Source of the DNA: Toxonevra muliebris
Taxonomy: Eukaryota > Arthropoda > Insecta > Diptera > Pallopteridae
Assembly (NCBI GenBank): GCA_963691655.1
Contig: OY829327.1
Span: 84,766,019-84,830,018, forward strand
Length of the DNA: 64,000 nucleotides
Direction: 5' to 3'
The notes under the pieces were generated by a model. The model saw nothing but the letters and a program-made list of their open reading frames with translations, ran no database searches and was not told where the DNA came from. Of the stretch, positions 40,201 to 52,200 are shown one piece after another. The position numbers were made by a program, and so were the translations under genes. Every line of letters starts with the position of its first letter. The stretch's first letter is position 1.

Positions 40201-43200
40201 TTCCTTTTTTCCTCCATTTTACTTATACACACATAAGAATGTACATATACCCATCGGGAAAACAGGACGGCCTACGAAAGCAATAAATACGGCAGCCAAA
40301 AGGAAATTAAACGATCTAACAAGGAAGGGTGAAGACTAAGGAAAATAAAACGGGAATCTATCTCTCCTAAAACACTCTTAACCAGACTCTTCAAGGATGA
40401 TAGAAACAAAAAATGTAGCTTCGAGAATTATTTCAAAGTTATACACAGTGACAAAAAATTGTTGGGCACAAAAGTATTGGAAACCTCTCTCAAAGTACTT
40501 TGGTGCATTGAAGTGGTATACAGACGGCTCGAGAACAGAAAAGGGAATTAACCTATGGGAAAAGGAAATGAGCCAAGCGAAGATTCTTGCCATAAGGCTG
40601 TGTACACAAGTTAAGCTCGTATTTATGGTACACGCAAAGACAAAATTCGTTTCTCAGAAACGAAATTTTCACTAAACGAACTTCGTTCATGGAATGTTTT
40701 CATGATGAACGAACATTTATTTATCATAAACGACTGTATACGGTTGCCATGAACGAAGATTTATTCGTCATAAACGGTTCAATTCTTTCACAATAACCGA
40801 AAAACGTTTTCCACAAACGTTTCTATTCGGTAGCCATGAACGAACATTTATTCATCATAAACGGTTCAATTCTTTTACGATGAACTAAAAACGTTTGCAA
40901 TAAAATGCAATATTTCCCTGAAAAATATAAAAAGAAAGCAAAAACAATTTTCATATGTACGTTGGCATTTTATTGTGGTTTTTGTTTAAATAAAATTTTC
41001 TGCTTAAAAACTAAAAAAAGTGTATGAAATTTACATAAAATAATATTATTAAAATTTTTGTATTATTTATTATAAATCACACACTTTTATTTGTTTTTAT
41101 AAACACCACGCACTTTTTTATAGACAAAAAGAAATGTGATGAAATAATTTCAATGCAGAATTAAAATTCTTCAATAATGCGTTGACAAATGATACTTTCC
41201 GTTATGTTGTGTTGTTTTGTGTTTTTGCGACGAGAGCGAGATGAGAGGAAAATGAAAATAAAAAGAGAAGAGAGTTGTGGACTTTCGTTAGCAGAAACGT
41301 TTTTTTCATTTGCCAGAAAAGAAAATTGCCTTAATTTTATAGTGAACAAATTTTCGTGCATCATAAAATTGTTAATCTTTTGCAGAAAACGGTTTTGGTT
41401 TCTGCAAACACGGCAACGTTCCTCAGAAACGTTTTTGTTCAGCGTAAAAGTAATATATTCTCCACAAACGGGCGATAAACGTTTTTTTTCTTTGCGTGTA
41501 CCTATAAGAGCCCAAAGATAGTAGTATATGCATGTGTTCTGATAGTCTGAACAGTGGAAATACCTAGAGCAACTGAATGTATTGCGCAAAACAAACAAAG
41601 TAACGATATTGTGAGTTAGCCGATTGGTAAGAAGGACTTTGGTGCAGAACCTTTTTCCATATAGGTATAGGAAATTATACCATAAAAAAACAAAATAAGA
41701 AGCGATGAAAAAGTCGGTAGACTATCCTAATATGTTCAATCTCCAAAGCTTAAGCATTCAAAACTACTATTCGGAGGGAAAAGAACATCTTTATGTCTCA
41801 ATCCAAGTAAAAACCAACTTAGAATTATTAGGGGTTTCCTTTCAGGCCATTATATACTTGAGAAACAGATGAAATTGGAGCTGAAATCCTTATTTAAGCT
41901 TCTCAGTGAAATTGGCTTACCTGAATGCTTATGATTAGCTCCTATTGCGGTTATAATACTTATGCACATTAACTCCACACCATATGAGTTGGTTACTTAG
42001 CAGCAGACAAAGCATATCTCAAGATTCAAAAGCTCACAAAAGCGGAAATGAACTAAAATCAAACGTTGAAAGCGCTCTGCCAGCACTGTAAAGAAGCTGG
42101 ACGTCTGCACTTGCAACCTATTAAAGTTTCTTGTTAACTGAATAGAAATTCTTCTTGCTTCATACTTCGTTTTAGATTTACCTTTTTCTTAATGCAGCTT
42201 TAACAAGCACTTGAAATATTTTCCGATGGGTACGCACATACTTCATTGCTGCTGCCGCTACTCTTGGTATTGATGATGACGTTGATGATGATGATGCTAT
42301 TGTAACTATGTGTGAATTATGTGAACATATGCTGATAATGGGCTATGTAAAAACGTATATTGTTAGCTGCTGCGTAAAATATGATGGTTGCGGTAGAGTG
42401 CTGGTTTTGGTGCCAATGATAGCTGTGTTGTCAACATCTGCCACTGAAATACATACATAAAGTTTGAATATGTATTATTGTATATACATACACGAGTGAA
42501 GCTTTAATAATGCAAATGATGGTTTTGATTATGGTTTTGGTGTTGTTTCTGTTTCTGCTGCTGATACCATGTTTCTTCGTTTTTTTTTTCATAACATCCT
42601 TGAAGATTAGCAGAATCTTCGCAAGTTGTATTCAACAATAATATAAACTGTTACATCGCAAGCATATAATCCCAAGAGCTTACTACGCATGCACACACAC
42701 ACACACGCACTCACCGTAATAGATTTTCTTACAAGTAATTGTTGCTATAATTAAGCAAAGATACCGAAGAAGATGGAGTGTTAGATAGTTTTATTTTCCC
42801 AGAAATTACATTGTTGTTTATATATCTGTACATATCCTTTTCTACTTTTGTTTTATTTATGACAAGTATCGTTGTGCTGGCTGGCTGGCTGACTGGTTGC
42901 GCTTACTATTAATTTACTCTTCTTCAATGTTGTTTAGTCACTCTTTTGTAAATATAAATCATTGTAGAAATAGCAAGAAGTCCTTACTTTCCTGATTCAA
43001 TACTGCATTCATGCGTTCTAATTATTTCTAGGTTCTATTGTTCTCTCTTTTATGTTCTGATTTAATTTAACCGTAGTATATTAACCCATTAACGTTTACG
43101 TATGATTTATAATACGCAAATGGAGTGTTTTTTTTTTTATAAATTTCTCTAAATTCAGAGTTCACGTATTCGTTTTGACTGTTAACGGCATAAACGACAA

Positions 43201-46200
43201 AAAAAAAGCAGCTTTTTCCAAAAAAAATTTTCACAATTCCATTAAAATTATATTTACCATTTTTGCAGTGTTTAACAAAAATTGCAAAATGCCACGAAGG
43301 GGAAGGGAAGTAATATTCTTTAAAGCAAATTGAAAAAAAAACAGTGAAACGGAATGTGTTACTTAACTTAACATTTAAAGTCTAAACTACAAAATGAATA
43401 TAAAGAGAAGTAAGGTTTTTTGAGTTTATAACTGTAAAATCTGCTCACAAACCTTAAGATACTTTTCAAAAAATTTGTGGTTTTCAATTTAAGACTAATA
43501 CTAACAAGTGCTGAATTTCGGTACATTCGTTCCACTGGTTTTGGGTGTGATCATTGATGGGTTAATTTTGTATAATCGTTATTCTTTTCCATATGTGTTT
43601 TTCTATTTACTTAAACATGCGAAGTTGTGAAAGCTAAGCTCCTTACATGCTAAAGTAATCCTAGTTAGTGTAATATTTGCTGTTTTGCTTATCTTATTAC
43701 AATGAGACATGAGGCACTGGCACTGGCACCGCCAACAATAACAATTCCGCTGACCCTGCTCATCCGCATTCTCATAGTCGCCATCGTTGATGTCGTTATT
43801 TTTTTTTTTTTTTTACCAATTATCGCGGCAAGTGTTTGTTTCATTTTTATCGTATTAATGACTCCTTTTCCCAACCTACACATTTTCTCTTTATGCCATT
43901 TCTTCTTTTGTTTTTGCCCTTCTTTATTTGATTTCATTTGTTATGGCTGTTTTTGCTCTTACTGTTTGTTGTTGTTTGCTGTTCGATTTAATTTTGTTGG
44001 TATACTTGTGTATATTTTATAGTTTGGGTCAAGGTTCTTCGATTTTCTGTCTACCACCTCCCATATGTTGTTGTTTGAGCTTGTGCTGGTTATGTTATGC
44101 GATTTTATATGCACATTCTCTCATATGTATAAATGTTTGCATGCTACTGTATTTTCCTTCTTTTTGACTTGTTCTCTTGCTCTTCTTGTTTCTTACTCAC
44201 TCGTCTGTGCTTCCTCTCCTTCCACATGCGAAAAATGCTGGTAGTTCTCTTAGCCAGTATTGCTGTTGCTCTTGTTAGTTGATAAATTGTATAGCCATTA
44301 ATTTAGTTTACTTGGTAAATTGATATACATGCTTTTGTTCACATTCACTCGACCATATGAGTACATTAAGGTGCCTCAAGCTTAGAATAATCAAGTACCT
44401 ATCCAAACATATCTTTGAATAAAATTGTTTAAATTATTGCAGTTTTCACGGAAATTTCTAATATTTTGATATTCTAATATTTTTGAGGCCCTATTATTTG
44501 TGACGTTTTATTTAGCTTAAATATTCCACTTCACGGCAGCTTATTGCTAGAGCTGAAAAATTTTCAGAATCTTCATAAAATAAACCAAGGTTTATTTTTC
44601 TCGTCAGGCACCTTAATGTACATATCTCTCATTTATTAAAAGACTGTCATAAGTCAAAAAACACAAATTTTGAGTTAATAATGCAGAATTATTCATTATA
44701 TCACTCTTCATACTGTGTAAAAATTTCATATTAATATCTTGTATACTCAGCGCGTGAGAGTTATAAGATTTCTTCTTTTTTCTGCAAAGTGGGAGTCAAT
44801 TGAAAACTTTAAATGCGTTTTCTGCAAAATCGCGTTTTTTGAGTTATGACAGTCTTTTAGTAAAAGAGCGATATATCAATTGCGTATGTAAGCGAAAGTT
44901 AATTACCTTCATGTTGCAGTTAAAGGAATTGCCAATTTTTTTCACATTCACACATCAATTTTAAAATAATAGTATTGAAAACTAAACCTATTTCATACAA
45001 AATTATGAAAATTTATTAATTAACCAATTTCAAGTAGCTAAATTTTACAAATATTTTACTTTTTCATTGCAGGTAAGGAAAAGTCAAAGCAATTTATTTG
45101 GTAAAGTAATAATGCACTGTAAGTTTATATAAAATTAGTTTTAAAAACCATTCATATAATATTTTATAATGTAATATTTGAATTGAGTATTGGGTAATTG
45201 AAAGTGAATTGGAAAAATTGTATCCGAGCTAGCTTCGATGTAGAACCTGTCTCTAACGGGTCGTTTCGACTTTCGAAGCCAGTATTTTGCGAATCATTGA
45301 ACAAACTTCAAAATAAGGTTAAGATTGTAATTTGTATATACAGCCAAGCGGTATTTAAAAACTCTAAGTTCAGACTTAATATCCTCTTTCACTTCCTCAC
45401 CCTTGCAGACAATAGATCAAAATGATATTCCACCTGGACTGTAATCAAGAAATACAAGACGAAAATGAATTAAACACCTTCTTGACGTCCTGAAGTATCC
45501 AGAATGACAGGAAACTGAACAATAAGAGAACATGCGACCAGACTCCTTTTATCACACAACACACAAAGCAGGAGTTTTAAGAACTTGAATGATGAAGCAA
45601 CTCTGTCTTCACTTTCTTTGCTTTTGGATTTGTCTGTCAGACAACACATTCTACAAACCGTTCCTAGGCAATTAAAATTTCCAGAATTAAAATTAAGAAG
45701 CTTCTCCAAATCCTTAATCTTACGGGCTGGCTCCAAACAATCAACATCCACTCAAAAAAGGAGGATGTGGCACTAAAACGGCTCTTAAGCACTATTTATG
45801 TAAACTCTCTCCGTAGCAACGACACGAAGCTAGCCACCTATGACCATTATGCTTGAGGGGCGCTTTCTTATTTTGTATAATCTTTAATGAATTTCAAGCA
45901 ATTTTTTATTTTTACATTTATTTCTGTTTAATTTTTTTAAAATTGTTTTGATATTTTTATTATTATTTTATACGATTTATTTTAAGTTATGTGCTGTTTA
46001 TTTTATTTTATTTTGTTTATTTTCATCTCATTATTTTCAATTTTATTTTATTTAGATCCCCATCCCTGGTAGATTCATTGCTAACAGAAGCGACGTAAGT
46101 AATTTATGCATATATTTAGTACATTTTTAACATTTATTACCAGACCTTTACTATGCGCAAACATCTAATGGCCGGTATTGAGTTCGGCTTAGCACGCTCA

Positions 46201-49200
46201 GACTAAACGTTTCTTAATAGTGACAGTCTGGTAAACAATGTGCGGTATATCGATGGTCATACGTTGACCCCTCGTAAGTACTTTTTCACCACTTTTGGAA
46301 GACAAAACAATAACGCAATAAATTTCTATAAACAATATATAAAAATAAGTTTAAAAAACAAACAAAAATAATTCCAAAAATATTTTTTTCTTATTTAAAA
46401 TGATTTAAAACCACATTTTACATATTTTTTATGTATATTTATTGCTTTTTTGACGTCTCTTCCAAAAGCGGTGAAAAACTACATACGGGGGGTCAACGTA
46501 TGACCATCGATATATTTTTTAATTTGATTTCTGTTCATTTACTTCTGCTTAGTTAAAATCTCGTTCGTTTATAAACCACACATACATTTAATATTAAAAC
46601 GTTAAATAAATCATCCACCATAAGCAAAATATTTATCCTGCTACTTCTTCTATCCTTCCACCGAATTATTATTAGAATATGAAAAATCAACCCAGCACAC
46701 TTTCATAACATGACATAAACAACGACTCTAGTGACACTCTTCACTAATCTCTCCAACCTTCCATGCCATACCAGGAGGCTAGCCCTTAGGCTTTCTACAT
46801 ACATGCATATATATGTGCATACCTGTGTATAACTATTCATTATATTAATTATCACTTAATAGGGCACCTGCTATTCGTCAACTCACCTTGTCGCCCCTTC
46901 TTGTTACTCTCTTAACAAAAATGAGCAAAATCAAATCTTTATTCTCCCACCCTCTTCTTTTTCGATTACAGCAATACTTCAATATTCTTCATCAGCAATA
47001 TGACAAATACCTTGTTGAATAATTAAGTTTCTATCATATGATATTGTTGCTTGATTTTCTTCAATTTTGTTGTTAGAAATCTATGCAACATTTAAGTTTT
47101 AGAATTAGAAATTGTTAGAATTGCCGAAAGACTTACAAGGAATTACACGAGCAATTGGAAGAGCGTATTTTTTCTGCTTTTATCTAAATCTTGTCTACTA
47201 TAGAATTTGCATGAAAAGGTTTGACATTTTGCTACAAGAATATTCATTCATACCTTTTTCATGTGTACTATTAAAATTTCGGATTTGTTTCTTATTTAAT
47301 TAAATTTTATGTTCCTCTTGAAAAATGAGTGCTTTGTTTTTGGCACTTTTCAATCAAGCACATAAAAATTTATTTCGCTGCCTTTATGTGCATGTATTTC
47401 TATACATATCTCTTAGTTAAATGTGAACAAGATACTCGAAAGTCGCAAAATGTTTTTCAAATTTTTTTTTGTTTTCTTTTTACGCCTTCATTAACTAACT
47501 ACATATATATGGGAATCCTTTGAATTAGTTTGCTGCTACCATTTCATTTTGTTATAAATACTTATGTTTTATACATTTATAAATTAGTATCTGTCGTGCA
47601 TGCCTTTCAATCCGTCGGTCTGTCTTTTTCTTTGTGTTAAGAATTTTGGCATTTGCCACAAAGAAGTGCTTTAAACTTAGGGTTTATCCTTTTATATGGT
47701 TACGTCGTTGATATCCTTTATGTAAAACTAATATTTTTACGCTTAATCTAAATCTCAACAAAATGGGAATGTCGTTTTGCATTACGTGTGACTGTGCGTG
47801 AGTTATCATCACCATACAGTAAATGTGAATACATACACATATCCGTATCATTCAATGCTTCTTTGCTGATATTTTGGCTAATGCTTCCTTTCATTTCGAA
47901 TTCTGACATGTGTCGGAGATTATGTTTGTATGTTGCGTGTACAGCTTCTTCGGGAAATAGATTTCGTTTCTTTTATTTTGGCATTTTCTCCCCTATACAT
48001 TGTGTGCAAAATAGAATACTACAAGGAGCATAACTTAAATGGAATATAGAATTCTTAAATTATTGAAAATATCCCTAGAAATCATAAACACTATGACGGG
48101 CATGTCTATTATCGTGCATTACACGAACCTTGATAAAACATTAACCCTTTCATACCCCGTGTCCCAGATATAGGACAACAAATTTTATAAAAAAATAAAT
48201 AAAATATTTTTAAATATCATTCTCGAATGCGATCAAGAATAAGTCATTAAATATTCCTTCTTTTATCGAATTACCTTCATTTGAGTTGAATTTCGAGAAA
48301 CATGGCAATCGAAATTTTAATGAAAAAAGTATTTAAAAATCGTAAAAAAAAACCTTGAAAATATCATTGTATTAAGGTACAGTTTACGAAATATGTGTTA
48401 AGCAAGCCAGTCAAAGAGTTTAAAGCCGTTGCTAGAACATGAAGTTTCAATGGTTTGTTCCGGTTTTTGGTTTTCATACAAAATCATACCTAAGAGAACA
48501 TAGTTTTATTTTTGTATTTATATTTTAGATGTCTAGTTGTTGTTTACAGCCATTCGTTTATTTCATAGTATTTGTTTTTTCGATTTTTCGTTTTATATGT
48601 TTTATTTGAATTTATGTCATTGAATTCGATATCGAAAGGTGGAAGGTCGGAAATGAAGTTCCGGATGTAATTCCGAATACCAGGAAATCAGTCAACCACG
48701 CATACACCGTGAAAATGAGCCAACAGAATCGGAAGAAAATCCTTGTGTAATAAGTGATGATAACTGCGAATCATTCATCTTATTACACCGAAAGTGCTTG
48801 GTAGAGGAAAATTATCATTGTGAAATTCCTTAAATTAGCTCAGCTGCTGGAACAAAAACAGTCTCACAAAATGTGAAAAGGGAGACATTAGAAATCATAA
48901 ACACTACATACATTTATAAAGGTTCAACAACCGAGCTCAATCTTCGACTGGGAATGCGGGGCAAAAAAGCTGCAGTTTTCATGAAGGTTATAGATCGTGT
49001 ACTTTTGGTTCTAAAGAACATCTTCGGTTTTTTAATAACTACTTTTGTTCATGCCAGGTGATGGTATTGCTGTTGCAATGTGTAATATTTGCAGCATCGA
49101 TAATTAAAATTAATCGTTTCATAGAATGCATCAAATGTACAATATGAAATTTCAGTCTAATACGAAAGAAAACCAACCTGATGGTTTATGATCTCATTGT

Positions 49201-52200
49201 ATACACGTATTCGACTTGAATTTTCCGTTGAGGCCCTAATTTAAAAGGTTGACAATGCAAACTTTATGATTTGCTGTGCTCTAAATGAATTCAAATTAAA
49301 TAAGGGTATGTTCAGCTTCTTCATGAATGCCTTCTAAACCTTTTTGGATACAGTTTTATCTGCAGAGAGATTATGCTCTGAGCTTCTATATCTTACAAAT
49401 AAACTCAGCAAAGTTCAGTCTTGCTGGCAGATAAAATTTATTCAAATGGGTGTTTAGATATTATTGGCCAGTAACATGGCTCACCAGCTTCACTAGGATT
49501 CTAGTATCAAAGTTCACAGCTTAAGTAAGTTTTATTGCCTTCGTGTCGGAAGCAATCATAGTTTCCAGTTCACGTGCTTCCGCCCATCAAACGACACAGA
49601 ATGGTTAGGTAAAGTGTAATGTTAGCAACTGTTGCTACTAATTGTAAGTATCCTGCTGTATATCCTGCGTAAACGTGTCATATAGATGAATGTTAGATGA
49701 AATGAAAATGAAAAAATTAAAATAAATTAATTTGATGCTTTACAATAATTTATTAGTATTAAGAGCAATGTTTGGATTCAAATTTCGTTTAAAGCCATTA
49801 TGATTTCATTGGTATGTATGCATCTCCAACAGTTTTAAGACTGGTGCTTTGCAAATTCTCATCAAATTTAAATTCATTACTTTTTCTTCTTATCGAATCA
49901 ACTTCTCACTTGTACTCGTATATCAAAATTTAAAAACTCGAAAGCCTCACACATAAACCGCCTACCACTTTTGGGTTTGCTGTTTTTTTTATGCGTATAT
50001 CCCTAAGCTTTTTTTTTTGGCTTTTATTTTTTATTTCATTCTAATAATACGTAAATTTGTATTTTTTGGCACATATATTTACGCACGCACACACACACAT
50101 ACACAAGTATATTTGTGTGCGTCATGTAAGCTGCGACTCCCTGCCCACTTTTCATCTTCATCGCCTCTTCAGCTCTTCGTTTATTGCTTCCTTTTCGATG
50201 CTTTCTTGTGGCTTTTTCTGTTTGGCACGCAGGTAATTTGTCAAATATTCAATTTTTACACTGGCAATATTTCATACTCGCTGCTTTTTTTACGTGCTAC
50301 TTTCGTTCCTTTCGTTTCGTCCGTATTTTATCGTTCCTTATTCTCCTCTAATAGCATATCCTGTTTGTGGCAAATGTATGAGCAAGTGTGTGTATATATT
50401 TTTGGGCTTTGCTCTCATTGTATATAGTGTAGTGCTTTTTGCTCTTTGCCAACTTCATTGTAATAATGTTATTTTTGTAAATGTAATAAATTTCCTTGGA
50501 ATTGCCTTAAATGCACACTATAATACTCTGACTGTACCCACAGTAAGTGCCCGATAAAAGCGACTAATATAAGCTAAAAATATTAGGTATAATATTCAAG
50601 AATTCTCTCTAACCAAAACTAAAATAAGTCTTCGTAAAAACTAAAGAATCAGTGACTGTAGTCAATCGTCTCACCCCCTCCGTCCTCCTTCACTATACAC
50701 TACACAAGTAGCCACATTACATCCAACTAGTGACAACTTTCATTCTCGAAAGAATTAACCATTTGCGTAGCTCAAATCGAGGTCGTGTTGTATTTGGCAG
50801 ACATTTCTTTGTGTTAAGATAACTGTAAATTTTTCAAACGCGCTTTTTTATATCCTTATATCATACATACATTTGAGCAGGAAAACGCACATTTCACTCC
50901 AAATGATGTGTAATCTATGGCATTTTCATTTGCGCCGAAATCTCATTATTTCTGAGTTTTTATTTTTGGCATAGATCCTTTTCAAAGAACCAAATAATGT
51001 GCATATAAATTAGTTTTGCCAAACGAGATTATTGACTGCAAAGCTTTTCGCTTTTCCTATACTTAAACAAATTTATGAAAATTAAAGCTAACTGATTGTA
51101 TATACAATTTCCGTATAATTATTTCTACAAATAGAAATCTTATTCTAAAAATCAAAATCTTATAATAAATTTTACTTTATCGTATAGTAAAAGTTAATTT
51201 AAGTTAGGTTGAGGTATTCGCGCCTTTTACAGTAATTAAGAACTACAACTCTTATCCTTGAGGTTGCTTCTTCTGAAAGAAGAAGCTCTGTGTATTTTTT
51301 TTCTTATCAAAATGTGGCCATAAAGTTCATGCCTGGTTTGCCAGGGTTCATTGATTGTTTTTCATTGCATGTTGATTGCTTCTTGTCTGTCCACAAAGAT
51401 ATTGACCCTTGAAGAATTAACGCAACTAACAATTTATCTCATCTACCTATCAATTCACAACATGCGGTCAATTATTGGAATTCACATCATGGAATAAACT
51501 TTCCATAGCTGCATTATAAACTAATTTGGCGCCGTTTTTTCCTCCTATCAAACCTTATTGTAGAACTAGAAACTGTTCCGGAGCACATGTACATCATAAA
51601 CATGATGACATAAAAAATATCTTGGAATAATTATAGGACGACTATAGCATCATAAAGAAAATATATATTTGAACGATAATACTTCTATAAATATCACACT
51701 GATTTCGGGGAGTGCCTCATTTGATGAACCCCTGTACCATCGCATCGCTCGATGATAACATGCTATGCATTGGATTGAAACTCAATTACTTGTTACTACA
51801 ATTCTTGTAGTTTTGTGGGGTCATTATTCAGTATTTTTTGATCTATGATTATTAGATAACAGCCTCCTTTTCTTGGAATAACGCTAGTCAAAATTTACTT
51901 TAAAAAATATTTTAAAGACTAATTATTGGATCAAAAACATTTGGAAGGAATATGGGAAAACTGTAGAATCAAATGATCCGAAATAGTTAGATGGAGAGAT
52001 TTCTTGTAATCATGCCTTGGCAGTACCGTAATCAAGGAGATTATGGGTTTCAATTATTAAAAATGAATCCAGAATCCTGGACCCGTCAGTGTAAATTAGA
52101 AGACTGTTACTGCTATTTAATAACCCCGTTGTACTTCCATTCTTGTCTACTGTATTTACTATTTTCTCTATTACTAATTTAAAAACAACATATTAATTAT

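Noticed and set aside
41161..41598. Two overlapping frames of 145 (-) and 110 (+) residues
   Set aside because: Both lie largely inside a TIR element full of palindromes, which generates mirrored open frames.
45585..45860. Protein-like traces (VALKRLLSTIYVNSLRS)
   Set aside because: Cannot be assigned to any family and requires a frameshift; left as an unassigned trace.
50017..50557. 136-residue plus-strand frame
   Set aside because: Hydrophobic low-complexity translation of T-rich intron DNA; no domain.
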